From the NCBI GenBank assembly GCA_019683855.1, contig JADGHP010000003.1, positions 1 to 38,867 on the forward strand: 38,867 nt of DNA. Direction: 5' to 3'. This document shows positions 24,274 to 33,697 of this stretch, piece after piece. Made by a program: the position numbers and the translations under genes. Origin of the DNA: Thermoleophilia bacterium (lineage in GTDB: Bacteria > Actinomycetota > Thermoleophilia > Gaiellales > Gaiellaceae). Under the pieces are notes generated by a model. That model was not told the origin of the DNA, ran no database searches, and worked only from the letters and a program-made list of their open reading frames with translations. The number at the start of each line of letters is the position of its first letter. The first letter of the stretch is position 1.

Positions 24274-25604
24274 ACGAGCGCCTCCGCCTCCGCCGCCGGG
24301 GCGTGCGCGTGCTGGTCGACCGGCGCATAGAGGCCGTCGAGCTGGGAGTCGTGTCCGAAGGGGCAGCCGCCGTGCTCGACGTGGGCGCGGAACTCGTCGC
24401 GGAACTTCGTCACGCAGCTCGCCACGATCATCGCGTCCGAGTCGCCGAGCACGCACAGGCACTTGCCGATCATCCGGTCGCAGACGTCGAGGACGAGCTC
24501 GAGGTCGCGCTCGCTCGCCTCGCCCCTCTCGATCGCGCGCAGGAGCTGGACGAGCCAGCGCGTCCCGACGCGGCACGGCGTGCACTTCCCGCACGACTCG
24601 TGCATGTAGAACTGCCCGGCGCGCAGCGCGAACTGCACCATGCAGGCGCGGTCGTCGATCACGGTGACGACGCCGGAGCCGATGAAGTAGCCCTTGCGGC
24701 CGAGCGAGGTCGCATCGAGCGGCGTGTCGAGGTCCTCGGGGGTCATCACCGGGAACGACGAGCCGCCCATCATCACCGCCTTCAGCGTCCGGCCCCCCGG
24801 CACGCCGCCGCCGATCTCCTCGATCAAGTGCCGGACGGTGACCCCGTGCGGCAGCTCGTACGCGCCCGGCCGCGCCACGTTTCCGGAGAGGCAGAAGATG
24901 CGCGTGCCGGTCGAGTCCGGCGGCGCCCCGAGCTTCGCGTACTCCTCGCCGCCGAGCTCGAGCACCTTCGGCATGGTGGTGATCGTCTCGACGTTGTTGA
25001 TCAGCGTCGGCGAGGAGTACACGCCGGAGATCGCCGGGAACGGCGGCTTCGAGCGCGGCTGCCCGCGCTTCCCCTCGAGCGACTCGAGCAGCGCCGTCTC
25101 CTCGCCGCAGATGTACGCGCCCGCGCCGCGGTGGATGACGATCTCGACGTCGCCGAGGATGCCGGCCTCGCGCGCCTCGTCGAGCGCCGCCTGCACGCTC
25201 TCGTACTCGGCCAGGTACTCGCCGCGGATGTAGATGTAGACCCGCTTCGACTGGACGGCGTGCGCGGCGATCAGGCAGCCCTCGATCAGGCGGTGCGGCA
25301 CTCGCAGCATGATCTCGCGATCCTTGAAGGTGCCGGGCTCGGATTCGTCGGCGTTGACCGCCACGTAGATCGGTCTGGCCACCTTGTCCGGCGAGGGGAT
25401 GAAGCTCGCCTTGCGGCCGGTCGGGAAGAAGGCGCCGCCGCGGCCGCGCAGGTTGGAGTCGATCAGCTCCTGCGTGACCGCCTGGGGCGTCATCGCGCGG
25501 GCCCGCTCGAGCTGCAGGTAGCCGCCGGCCTCGCGGTAGGCGGCGAGCGAGCGGAGGGGCGCCTCCTCCGCCCCGGCGAGGACGAGCGTCGGCGTCTCAG
25601 CCAT
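24270..25604 (-). CDS. nuoF: NADH-quinone oxidoreductase subunit F (NADH- and FMN-binding)
   Basis: The entry point for electrons from NADH (444 residues). FMN/NADH-binding motifs are LRGRGGAFFPTGRKASF (~52-68), NADESEPGTFKDREIM, and GAGAYICGEETALLESLEGK with its RGQPR follow-up. The N3 [4Fe-4S] site is ESCGKCTPCRVGT plus Cys in GKCLCVLGDSD. In the FMN loop the usual GGAGFP is GGAFFP, a Gly-to-Phe change in a tightly packed segment, and NADEGEPG reads NADESEPG. The C terminus is His/Ala-rich ([15 protein letters not shown]). ATG 25604 overlaps the nuoE end by eight bases. Confidence 0.96.
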   Translation of the reverse strand: MAETPTLVLAGAEEAPLRSLAAYREAGGYLQLERARAMTPQAVTQELIDSNLRGRGGAFFPTGRKASFIPSPDKVARPIYVAVNADESEPGTFKDREIMLRVPHRLIEGCLIAAHAVQSKRVYIYIRGEYLAEYESVQAALDEAREAGILGDVEIVIHRGAGAYICGEETALLESLEGKRGQPRSKPPFPAISGVYSSPTLINNVETITTMPKVLELGGEEYAKLGAPPDSTGTRIFCLSGNVARPGAYELPHGVTVRHLIEEIGGGVPGGRTLKAVMMGGSSFPVMTPEDLDTPLDATSLGRKGYFIGSGVVTVIDDRACMVQFALRAGQFYMHESCGKCTPCRVGTRWLVQLLRAIERGEASERDLELVLDVCDRMIGKCLCVLGDSDAMIVASCVTKFRDEFRAHVEHGGCPFGHDSQLDGLYAPVDQHAHAPAAEAEALV

Positions 25605-26079
25605 TGCGCAGCTCCTCGACGATCGCGGGGACGTCCTCGGGCGCGACCGACTGCCGGTAGCGGTGGTCGACGGCGACGATGGTGGGCGTCGAGCAGCCGC
25701 CGAGGCACTCGACCGCCCGCAGCGTCACCTCGCCGTCGGGCGTCGTCTCTCCCGGCTGGATGCCGAGCTCGCGCACGAACGCGCTCAGCACCGCCTGCGC
25801 GTTGACGAGCGCGCAGCAGACGTTCGTGCACACCTCGATCGTGTGCCGGCCCACCGGCTCGAGGTGGAACATGTCGTAGAAGCTCGCCACCGAGTAGCAG
25901 TACGCCGGAGTCAGCTCGAGCGCCTCGGCGACCTCCTCGATCGCCTCGCGCGAGAGCCACCCGTAGCGCTCCTGCGCCAGCCGCAGCGCCGGCAGGACCG
26001 CGGAGCGCGTCCCCTCCGGGTAGCGCGTCCGCACCGCCTGGATCTCGTCGTAGAGGCTGCGCACGTCCGGGGCGCTCAT
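25597..26079 (-). CDS. nuoE: NADH-quinone oxidoreductase subunit E
   Basis: A thioredoxin-fold [2Fe-2S] subunit (N1a cluster, 160 residues). The N-terminal helical part is typical: SAVLPALRLAQERYGWLSRE and TPAYCYSVASFYDMFHLEPV. Cluster ligands are in EVCTNVCCALVNAQ and ECLGGCSTPTIV. The length matches the short bacterial form. ATG 26079 overlaps the nuoD stop (ATGA). It works with NuoF and NuoG in the NADH-oxidising module. Confidence 0.96.
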   Translation of the reverse strand: MSAPDVRSLYDEIQAVRTRYPEGTRSAVLPALRLAQERYGWLSREAIEEVAEALELTPAYCYSVASFYDMFHLEPVGRHTIEVCTNVCCALVNAQAVLSAFVRELGIQPGETTPDGEVTLRAVECLGGCSTPTIVAVDHRYRQSVAPEDVPAIVEELRNG

Positions 26080-27380
26080 CGGTCGGTGTCCCCCATCACG
26101 GAGTCGAGCGAGCCGACGATCGCGATCAGGTCGGCGACGAGCGCGCCCCTCGCGCACGTCGCGGTGGCCTCGAGCGCGACGAACGACGGCGAGCGGAAGT
26201 GGACGCGCCAGGGCCGCGGCCCGCCGTCGGAGACGAGGTAGCAGCCCGACTCGCCGCGCGGCGACTCGATCGCCACGTACACCTCGCCCTCGGGGACCCG
26301 GAACCCCTCGGTGACGATCTTGAAGTGGTGGATGAGCGACTCCATCGAGGTGTGCAGCTCCTCGCGCGGCGGCAGCACCACCTTCCGGTCGTCCGCGATC
26401 CACGGCCGTCCCTCCATCCGCTCCAGCCGGTCGAGGCACTGGCGCACGATCCGCGTCGACTCCGCCATCTCGTCCATCCGCACCCGGTAGCGCGCGTACA
26501 CGTCGCCGTCCGGGTAGACGGGCACCTTGAAGTCGACCTGGTCGTAGGCGAGGTACGGCTGGTCGCGCCGCAGGTCCCAGTCGACCCCGGAGGCGCGCAG
26601 GTTCGGCCCCGTCTGGCCGAGCGCGATCGCGTCCTGCGCGGCGAGCACGCCGATGCCCTTCGTCCGCTCGAGCCAGATCTGGTTGCGGTCGAGCAGCGCG
26701 AGGTAGTCGTCGAGCGCCTTCGGCATCCACTCGACGAACCTGCGGCACTCGGGGAAGAAGCCCGGCGGGATGTCCTCGGCGAGCCCCCCGACCTGGAAGT
26801 AGCGGGTGTGCATTCGCTGCCCGGTGACGAGCTCGAACAGGTCGAGGATCTGCTCCCGCTCGCGGAAGCAGTACCAGAACATCGAGATCGCCCCCAGCTC
26901 GAGGGCCGAGGTGCCGAGGTAGACGAGGTGCGAGTGGATGCGGTTCAGCTCGCAGAGGAGCATCCGCATCCAGGTCGCCTTCTCGGGAACCTCGATCCCG
27001 AGCAGCTTCTCGACCGCGAGCACGAAGACGAGCTCGTTGTTCTGGTAGCCGACGTAGTCGATCCGCTCCGGGTAGGTGACGCACTTCCAGTACGTCTTCG
27101 ACTCCATCGTCTTCTCGAAGCCGGTGTGGAGGTAGCCGATCACGGCCTGCAGGCCGACGACCTCCTCGCCGTCGAGGTCGACGATCAGCCGCAGCACGCC
27201 GTGCATGGACGGGTGGTTCGGGCCGAAGTTGACCCGGAAGACGTCCTCGGAGTCCCGCAGCTCCTCCGGCACGTCGAGGATCGTCGGGACGCGCGTCGGG
27301 ATGCGCGAGCCCTCGTAGGGCGGCTCGCCGACGATCGGCCAGCGGCGTGTGCGCGGGGGTGTCTCGGTCGCGATGGTCAT
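26076..27380 (-). CDS. nuoD: NADH-quinone oxidoreductase subunit D
   Basis: The 49-kDa-type subunit (434 residues) forming the quinone site with NuoB; descended from NiFe-hydrogenase large subunits. Motifs are [20 protein letters not shown] with the quinone-binding His, [60 protein letters not shown], and [20 protein letters not shown] with the C-terminal [11 protein letters not shown]. The first ~45 residues ([14 protein letters not shown] onward) are an unconserved leader. It is separate from nuoC, not fused. The ATG overlaps the nuoC stop. Confidence 0.97.
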   Translation of the reverse strand: MTIATETPPRTRRWPIVGEPPYEGSRIPTRVPTILDVPEELRDSEDVFRVNFGPNHPSMHGVLRLIVDLDGEEVVGLQAVIGYLHTGFEKTMESKTYWKCVTYPERIDYVGYQNNELVFVLAVEKLLGIEVPEKATWMRMLLCELNRIHSHLVYLGTSALELGAISMFWYCFREREQILDLFELVTGQRMHTRYFQVGGLAEDIPPGFFPECRRFVEWMPKALDDYLALLDRNQIWLERTKGIGVLAAQDAIALGQTGPNLRASGVDWDLRRDQPYLAYDQVDFKVPVYPDGDVYARYRVRMDEMAESTRIVRQCLDRLERMEGRPWIADDRKVVLPPREELHTSMESLIHHFKIVTEGFRVPEGEVYVAIESPRGESGCYLVSDGGPRPWRVHFRSPSFVALEATATCARGALVADLIAIVGSLDSVMGDTDR

Positions 27381-27925
27381 TCGGCGTCGGAGAAGCGGAC
27401 GGGCTCGCCGCCGAGCGGGTAGTCCTTGCGCAGCGGGTGGCCCTCCCAGTCGTCCGGCATCAGCAGCCGGGTCAGGTTGGGGTGACCCTCGAAGACGATG
27501 CCCATCAGGTCGAACTGCTCTCGCTCGTGCCAGTCGCAGGTCGGCCAGACGGAGACGACGCTCGGCACGCGCTCGCCCTCGTCGACCCAGCACTGCAGCC
27601 GCACGCGCGGCGCGCCCGGCCGGAGCGCGAGCAGGTGGTAGCTGACCGAGAAGCGCTTCGGCTTGGGCGCGGGAAGCGCCTGCAAGCCCTGCGTCATGGG
27701 CGCGTTGATGTCGCGGCCGTCCGGGGTGCCGATGTAGCCGGAAACGCCCGAGCTGCCCCAGCCGAGGTAGTCGGTGGCGACGACGTCCACGCAGACGTCG
27801 AAGCCGAGCTCGTCGCGCGCATAGAGGCACGCGTCGCGGATCCGCTCCGCCTCGATCGTCACCGTCGTCTCGCCGAACGCCTCCCGCACCGCGACGAAGC
27901 CGGGCATCTGCTCCCAGCGTGTCAC
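27377..27925 (-). CDS. nuoC: NADH-quinone oxidoreductase subunit C
   Basis: The 30-kDa-type peripheral subunit (182 residues). The family signature near the end is clear: [20 protein letters not shown], then [20 protein letters not shown]. The central [20 protein letters not shown] with [11 protein letters not shown] gives the beta-sheet core. A loop of ~20 residues around [17 protein letters not shown] is longer than in many homologues. I chose GTG 27925 because it overlaps the nuoB stop (GTGA), as elsewhere in this operon, and leaves the expected N-terminal length. Confidence 0.94.
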   Translation of the reverse strand: MTRWEQMPGFVAVREAFGETTVTIEAERIRDACLYARDELGFDVCVDVVATDYLGWGSSGVSGYIGTPDGRDINAPMTQGLQALPAPKPKRFSVSYHLLALRPGAPRVRLQCWVDEGERVPSVVSVWPTCDWHEREQFDLMGIVFEGHPNLTRLLMPDDWEGHPLRKDYPLGGEPVRFSDAE

Positions 27926-28509
27926 GGGGCGACCCCCCGGCGCTCGTACGCGGGCGGCACGCCCGCGAGATGCGCCTCGTGCAGGCGGATGATGCCCTCC
28001 ATCAGCGCCTCCGGCCGCGGCGGGCAGAAGGGGACGTAGACGTCGACGGGGACGATCCGGTCGACGCCCTGCAGGATCGTGTAGTTGTTGAACATCCCGC
28101 CGGAGCTGGCGCAGGCGCCCATCGCGATCACCCACTTCGGCTCGAGCATCTGGTCGTAGATCTGGCGCAGCGGCTCGGCCATCTTGTGCGCCACCCGGCC
28201 GGAGACGATCAAAAGGTCGGCCTGGCGGGGCGAGGAGCGGAACACCTCCATCCCGAAGCGGGCGAGGTCGTAGCGCGAGGAGACGATCGACATCATCTCG
28301 ATCGCGCAGCACGCGAGCCCGAAGGTGTCCGGCCACATCGACTTCGTCTGCGCCCAGCGCACCGCCTTCTCGAGCGTGGTCAAGCCGAGCGCGCGCTCGA
28401 GATCCTCGACGCCCATCTCCTCCTCGAAGCGCGACGGTCCCTTCGTCGGCCACAGGAGCCGCTCGGACTGGAGGCCGTGGTCGCGCAGGCGTACGGGCCG
28501 CTCAGCCAC
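27922..28509 (-). CDS. nuoB: NADH-quinone oxidoreductase subunit B
   Basis: The PSST-type subunit carrying the terminal N2 [4Fe-4S] cluster that reduces quinone (195 residues). Ligands lie in [20 protein letters not shown] (tandem Cys), [14 protein letters not shown] and [35 protein letters not shown], between them, is also typical. GTG 28509 directly abuts the nuoA stop (TGAGTG). The N-terminal ~40 residues are unconserved. Confidence 0.97.
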   Translation of the reverse strand: MAERPVRLRDHGLQSERLLWPTKGPSRFEEEMGVEDLERALGLTTLEKAVRWAQTKSMWPDTFGLACCAIEMMSIVSSRYDLARFGMEVFRSSPRQADLLIVSGRVAHKMAEPLRQIYDQMLEPKWVIAMGACASSGGMFNNYTILQGVDRIVPVDVYVPFCPPRPEALMEGIIRLHEAHLAGVPPAYERRGVAP

Positions 28510-28869
28510 TCACCACTCCAGGGCGCCCTTGCGCCAGATGTAGACGTAGGCGACGAGCAGGATGAGGAGGAAGAAGGCGAACTCCACGAACCCGAACCAG
28601 CCGAGCGCGTGTAGCTGCACGGCGAGCGGGTAGAGGAAGACGATCTCGATGTCGAAGACGATGAACAGCATCGCCGTCAGGTAGAAGCTGACGGTGAAGC
28701 GCTGCGGCTTCATCTGGCCCTGCGAGACGCCCGATTCGAACGGGACGCCGCGGGCGCGCGTGCGGCGCGCGGGTCGCTGCGCGAACGCGAACGACATCGC
28801 GATCATCGAGGCCGGGATCGCGAGCGCCATCAGCCCGTAGATCAGGAACGGCAACCAGTCGCGCAGCAT
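28510..28869 (-). CDS. nuoA: NADH-quinone oxidoreductase subunit A
   Basis: The first gene of the operon, encoding a three-helix membrane subunit (119 residues) next to the quinone site. The inter-helix loop VPFESGVSQGQMKPQRFTVS includes the family's FE(S/C)G motif, with Ser in place of the more common Cys. FYLTAMLFIVFDIEIVFLYP is the diagnostic helix 2. GGAAGGAG lies about 12 bases before ATG 28869, slightly far for an ideal ribosome site. The promoter should lie in the 196-base gap to the divergent Fe-S carrier gene. Confidence 0.96.
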   Translation of the reverse strand: MLRDWLPFLIYGLMALAIPASMIAMSFAFAQRPARRTRARGVPFESGVSQGQMKPQRFTVSFYLTAMLFIVFDIEIVFLYPLAVQLHALGWFGFVEFAFFLLILLVAYVYIWRKGALEW

Positions 28870-29065
28870 CTACGTGCGCCGCTCCTTCCCGGTCTGCGGG
28901 CATGGACCACCCACCGAACGGCTGACGTTAGCAGGAGCTGCGCACGCTGCACTTGCGGAAGCGAAAACGCTCACGGAAAGCGCGAGACGAGTGTTACAAA
29001 GTCGGGCCCGAACGCCCGGCGCCCGCGCCCGCCCCGGCGGCCGTCCGTTGCTACGATACGGCCTC
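28870..29065. other. Divergent control region between nuoA and the IscA/ErpA-like gene
   Basis: 196 bases with no gene. It includes a relatively AT-rich stretch (about 28921-29000) in otherwise very GC-rich DNA, as expected for promoters. On the minus strand TAACGT (28930-28925) is a possible -10 for nuo, but I find no matching -35 box. On the plus strand TACGAT (29052-29057) precedes the carrier gene. No convincing operator palindrome is visible. Confidence 0.45.
29052..29057 (+). promoter_or_regulatory. -10 box TACGAT of the IscA/ErpA-like gene (leaderless start)
   Basis: TACGAT is followed by eight bases and GTG 29066. It supports this start over upstream in-frame codons, which would add an Arg/Ala-rich tail. 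Confidence 0.5.
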
Positions 29066-29473
29066 GTGGAGATCCAGGAGCGCACCGACAACCTCGTGTC
29101 GCTGACGCCCGCGGCGGCCGCGAAGATTCGCGACCTGATGGCGCAGGAAGACGACGTCTCGGTGCTGCGCGTCGCCATCGAGGGCGGCGGCTGCTCCGGG
29201 TTCCAGTACGGCCTCGGCTTCGACCGCGGCCCGCAGGAGGGCGACCACGAGTTCGAGTGCGAGGGTGTGCGCGTGGTCGTCGATCCCTTCAGCGCTCCGT
29301 ATCTGCGCGGCTCGACGGTTGACTACCTCGAGACGATCCAGGAGGCGGGCTTCAAGATCGACAACCCGAACGCGGTCGCCTCCTGCGGCTGCGGCCACTC
29401 GTTCCAGGTCGCCGACGACGTCGACCCGGGCGAGGGCGGCGGCTACGCCTGCGGTTCCGGCTGCTCGCTCTGA
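29066..29473 (+). CDS. A-type Fe-S cluster carrier (IscA/ErpA/HesB family)
   Basis: A 135-residue protein that accepts and delivers Fe-S clusters. The three invariant Cys are in GGGCSGFQYGLGFD (~residues 42-55) and ASCGCGHSF (~109-117). The body between them (FSAPYLRGSTVDYLETIQEA, GFKIDNPNA) is typical of the family. After SCGCGHSF, where A-type carriers normally end within a few residues, there are ~20 more residues ending YACGSGCSL. This adds two extra Cys that could bind metal or a cluster. Start GTG 29066 is supported by its -10 box. Clients in this window include Nuo subunits and LipA; the paralogue (ErpA, IscA or SufA) is not decidable. Confidence 0.9.
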   Translation: MEIQERTDNLVSLTPAAAAKIRDLMAQEDDVSVLRVAIEGGGCSGFQYGLGFDRGPQEGDHEFECEGVRVVVDPFSAPYLRGSTVDYLETIQEAGFKIDNPNAVASCGCGHSFQVADDVDPGEGGGYACGSGCSL

Positions 29474-29518
29474 GCCGGCCCGCGCGCAGATAGGCGCTGC
29501 CGCGCCCGCGCGCGACGT

Positions 29519-29535
29519 CCCGCCTCGCCGGCGGG
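29519..29535 (+). terminator. Weak hairpin after the Fe-S carrier gene
   Basis: CCCGCC (29519-29524), loop TCGCC, GGCGGG (29530-29535), between the carrier and fprA. There is no T-run, so a role in termination is only possible. Confidence 0.25.
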
Positions 29536-29544
29536 CCGGGCGTC

Positions 29545-29550
29545 TACCAT
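29545..29550 (+). promoter_or_regulatory. -10 box TACCAT of fprA (leaderless start)
   Basis: TACCAT is followed by eight bases and ATG 29559; no Shine-Dalgarno sequence is present. Confidence 0.45.
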
Positions 29551-29558
29551 CCGCCGAG

Positions 29559-30956
29559 ATGAGCGAGAACGGAAGCGAGCGGCCGCTCCGGGTCGCGGTC
29601 GTCGGCTCGGGCCCGGCCGGCTTCTACGCCGCGGGCGCGCTCCTCGACGGCGACGTACCCGTCGAGGTCGACATGATCGAGCGGTTGCCGACGCCGTGGG
29701 GCCTCGTCCGCCTCGGCGTGGCGCCCGACCACCCGAAGATCAAGTCCGTGTCGCGCGCGTTCGAGCGCATCGCCGCCAAGCCGGGCTTCCGCTTCCTCGG
29801 CAACGTCGAGGTCGGTCGCGACCTCCACCACTCCGACCTCTGCACGCTCTACGACGCCGTCCTGTACGCGGTCGGCGCCCAGTCGGACCGGCGCATGGGC
29901 ATCCCCGGCGAGGACCTGCCCGGCTCGTGGCCGGCCACCGAGCTCGTCGCCTGGTACAACGGCCACCCCGACTACCAGCACCTCGAGTTCGACCTCTCGG
30001 TCGAGCGGGTCGTGGTGGTCGGCGCCGGCAACGTCGCCGTCGACGTCGCCCGGATGCTCGCGCTCACCCCCGAGGAGCTCGCTCCCACGGATGCGACGGA
30101 CGCGGCGATCGCGGCGATCGGCGGCTCCGGGATCAGGGAGATCGTGATGCTCGCGCGGCGCGGCCCCGCGCAGGCGGCCTTCACCACCCCGGAGCTGATC
30201 GAGCTCGGCGAGCTGGCCGGCGCGGACGTCGTCGTCGACCCCGCCGACCTCGAGCTCGACCCCGTCAGCGAGGCCTCGCTCGCCGAGGACACGAACGCGC
30301 AGCGCAACCTCGAGGTGTTGCGCGAGTTCGCCGTCCGCACGCCGCAGGGCAAGCCGAGGCGGCTCGTGCTCCGCTTCTGCGTCTCCCCGGTGGCGATCCT
30401 CGGCGAGGAGCGGGTCGAGGCGGTCGAGCTCGTGCGCAACCGGCTCGAGCCGGACGCCTCCGGCGCGCTCCGCGCCGTCCCGACCGGCGAGCGCGAGACG
30501 CTTCCCTGCGGGCTCGTCTTCCGCAGCGTCGGCTACCGCGGGGTCTCCCTCCCCGAGGTGCCGTTCGACGAGGAGCGCGGCACGATCCGCAACGACCGCG
30601 GCCGCGTGCTCGGCGACGACGGGGAGCCTCTGCCGGGCGTCTACTGCGCGGGCTGGATCAAGCGTGGCCCGACCGGGGTGATCGGCACGAACAAGAAGGA
30701 CGCGACCGAGACCGTCGAGCTGCTCTTCGAGGATCTCGCCGCGGGACGGCTGGAGCGCAAGTCCGGCGTCGGCGCGGCCGCCGTCGACGCGCTCCTCGCG
30801 GAGCGGGGGATCCGCTGCGTCGAGTACGCCGGCTGGGAGGCGATCGACGAGATCGAGCGGTCGGCCGGGGAGAGGCTCGGCCGTCCGCGGGTGAAGCTCT
30901 GCACCTGGGACGAGCTGCTCGCCGCCGCCCAGCGCGCCGCGACGGGCATCTCGTGA
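29559..30956 (+). CDS. fprA: Ferredoxin/adrenodoxin-type NADP+ reductase FprA
   Basis: An FAD-dependent reductase (465 residues) moving electrons between NADPH and ferredoxin, homologous to adrenodoxin reductase and mycobacterial FprA. The FAD Rossmann motif is VAVVGSGPAGFYAAGALL (residues ~11-28), followed by the family block LPTPWGLVRLGVAPDHPKIK. The NADP Rossmann motif is VVVVGAGNVAVDVARMLALT, followed by ARRGPAQAAFTTPEL. The C-terminal FAD contact is GVYCAGWIKRGPTGVIGTNK, then KKDATETV. A last domain (~410-465) ends with KLCTWDELLAAAQRAA. It may reduce ferredoxins for P450s or Fe-S assembly; no ferredoxin gene is in the window. Its stop is eight bases upstream of repeat copy C. Confidence 0.94.
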   Translation: MSENGSERPLRVAVVGSGPAGFYAAGALLDGDVPVEVDMIERLPTPWGLVRLGVAPDHPKIKSVSRAFERIAAKPGFRFLGNVEVGRDLHHSDLCTLYDAVLYAVGAQSDRRMGIPGEDLPGSWPATELVAWYNGHPDYQHLEFDLSVERVVVVGAGNVAVDVARMLALTPEELAPTDATDAAIAAIGGSGIREIVMLARRGPAQAAFTTPELIELGELAGADVVVDPADLELDPVSEASLAEDTNAQRNLEVLREFAVRTPQGKPRRLVLRFCVSPVAILGEERVEAVELVRNRLEPDASGALRAVPTGERETLPCGLVFRSVGYRGVSLPEVPFDEERGTIRNDRGRVLGDDGEPLPGVYCAGWIKRGPTGVIGTNKKDATETVELLFEDLAAGRLERKSGVGAAAVDALLAERGIRCVEYAGWEAIDEIERSAGERLGRPRVKLCTWDELLAAAQRAATGIS

Positions 30957-30963
30957 CAGCCGC

Positions 30964-31011
30964 GGACGTGTCCCCTCTGGACACGTCCGGTAGCAGTCAC
31001 CGGACATGTCC
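30964..31011. repeat. Palindromic GGACRYGTCC element, copy C
   Basis: Three 10-mer units. GGACGTGTCC (30964-30973), then CCTCT, then an inverted repeat of GGACACGTCCGG (30979-30990) and CCGGACATGTCC (31000-31011) around a 9-base loop TAGCAGTCA. The stem has 12 positions with one C/A mismatch. Its 12-9-12 geometry equals that of copy B. It starts eight bases after the fprA stop codon and may end fprA transcription. Confidence 0.85.
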
Positions 31012-31090
31012 GAGATGGCCGTGTGCCTTCTGCGGCTCGGCGAGGATGCTCGACGCCGGCGCCGTCGAGCGCGTCCGCCCCGAGGTCTGA
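31010..31090 (+). other. Possible 3' remnant of a small Cys-x2-Cys protein gene
   Basis: Directly after repeat copy C, one frame reads [17 protein letters not shown] and on to ERVRPEV before TGA (31088-31090). The CAFCG knuckle looks like half of a zinc ribbon. There is no start codon outside the repeat in this frame, so it cannot be an intact gene. It may be a leftover from a gene cut at the repeat, or chance. Confidence 0.25.
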
Positions 31091-31124
31091 GCGGCTGCCG
31101 ACGCGCCGTGAGTCGCCGTTCCCC

Positions 31125-31130
31125 TAGACT
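31125..31130 (+). promoter_or_regulatory. -10 box TAGACT of fumC (leaderless start)
   Basis: TAGACT is followed by seven bases and ATG 31138, giving fumC its own promoter downstream of repeat copy C. Confidence 0.5.
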
Positions 31131-31137
31131 CGGGGCC

Positions 31138-32466
<1,329 letters not shown>

Positions 32467-32651
32467 CCGCGCGGCGCCGACGCGGCGGCGACACGTGGTC
32501 CCCGTCGACTGCCCGATCGACACGGAGACCGCCGGCGGCTGCGTCGCGAAGCCGGCGGCGGCCGCCCGAGAGCGAGTGCGCCGTACCACTGGGACGGTCG
32601 TCGCGGCCACACGCGCGACCACGAGCTCCGGTCGGAGCGAAGGCAGCGGAA

Positions 32652-32670
32652 GGCCGCCGGCGAGGCGGCC
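32652..32670. terminator. Bidirectional hairpin between fumC and lipA
   Basis: GGCCGCC (32652-32658), loop GGCGA, GGCGGCC (32664-32670): a perfect 7-base GC stem between convergent genes. In the lipA direction it is followed by TTCC, not a T-run. The rest of the 243-base gap holds no gene; near lipA it is pyrimidine-rich on the + strand with CTGCGGC repeated twice. Confidence 0.5.
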
Positions 32671-32709
32671 CTCCCTCTCCTGCGGCCCTACCCTCCCCTG
32701 CGGCTCTCT

Positions 32710-33627
32710 TCAGTAGGCGACCGCGCCGCGGCCCGTCTGCGCCGCGTGGCGCTGCTCGTCCGCGCGATAGCTGGAGCGGACGAGCGGCCCGGCGAAGACC
32801 GAGCCGAAGCCCATCGCTTCGCCCTGCTCGCGGAACCAGCGGAACTCGTCGGGGTGCACCCAGCGGTCGATCGGGGCGTGCTTGGAGCTCGGCTGCAGGT
32901 ACTGGCCGATCGTGACGACGTCGACGCCGTGCCGGCGCAGGTCGCGCATCGTCTCGACCACCTCCTCGTTCGTCTCGCCGAGGCCGACGATGATCCCCGA
33001 CTTGGTCAGCAGCGGGTAGTCGGCGAGCTCCTTCGCCCGCTCGAGCAGCCAGAGCGCCCGGTCGTAGTCGGCCTTCGCGCCGCGCATCCGCCGGTGCAGC
33101 CGTCGCACCGTCTCGATGTTGTGGTTGAAGACCTCGGGGCGCGCCGCGAGCACCGTGCGCAGCGCCTCCTCCTCGACGCCGAGGAAGTCCGGCGTCAGCA
33201 CCTCCACCGAGCACTCCGGCAGCTTCGCCTTCAGCGCGCGGATCGTCGCCGCGTAGTGGCCGGCGCCGCGGTCGGGAAGGTCGTCGCGGTCGACCGAGGT
33301 GACGACGACGTGCTCGAGCCGCATCGTCGCCGCCGCCTGCGCGAGCCGGAGCGGCTCGAGCGGGTCCGGCGGCCCGTCCGGCCGGCCGGAGTGGACGTAG
33401 CAGTAGCGGCAGGCGCGGGTGCAGGTGTCGCCGAGGATCTGGAAGGTCGCGGTGCCGCGGCCCCAGCACTCGGCGATGTTCGGACAGCGGGCCTCCTCGC
33501 AGATCGTGTGCAGCGACAGCCCGTGCACGAGCTTGCGCACGTCGAAGTAGGCGCCGTCGCGCGACGGCGCGCGCACCTTCATCCACTCGGGGCGGCGCGG
33601 CCGCTCGGCGACGGGCAGCGAGCTCAC
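32710..33627 (-). CDS. lipA: Lipoyl synthase
   Basis: A radical SAM enzyme (305 residues) that inserts two sulfurs into protein-bound octanoyl groups to make lipoate. The auxiliary cluster motif CEEARCPNIAEC (C-x4-C-x5-C), the radical SAM motif CTRACRYC (C-x3-C-x2-C) and the C-terminal RSSYRADE, whose Ser ligates the auxiliary cluster, are all intact. VVVTSVDRDDLPDRGAGHYA and NHNIETVRRLHRRMRG are typical. GTG 33627 has a TACACT -10 box six bases upstream. LipB, its upstream partner in the pathway, and the E2 substrate are encoded about 3-5 kb away on the same strand. Confidence 0.97.
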   Translation of the reverse strand: MSSLPVAERPRRPEWMKVRAPSRDGAYFDVRKLVHGLSLHTICEEARCPNIAECWGRGTATFQILGDTCTRACRYCYVHSGRPDGPPDPLEPLRLAQAAATMRLEHVVVTSVDRDDLPDRGAGHYAATIRALKAKLPECSVEVLTPDFLGVEEEALRTVLAARPEVFNHNIETVRRLHRRMRGAKADYDRALWLLERAKELADYPLLTKSGIIVGLGETNEEVVETMRDLRRHGVDVVTIGQYLQPSSKHAPIDRWVHPDEFRWFREQGEAMGFGSVFAGPLVRSSYRADEQRHAAQTGRGAVAY

Positions 33628-33633
33628 GCCGCC

Positions 33634-33639
33634 AGTGTA
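33634..33639 (-). promoter_or_regulatory. -10 box TACACT of lipA (leaderless start)
   Basis: On the minus strand TACACT is followed by six bases and GTG 33627. It is divergent from the MFS exporter promoter. Confidence 0.5.
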
Positions 33640-33697
33640 GTGCCCGGCTCGATCCGAGAGCCGCCTGTTCCTCGGCTGCGGGCCCCGCGACGCCTCG

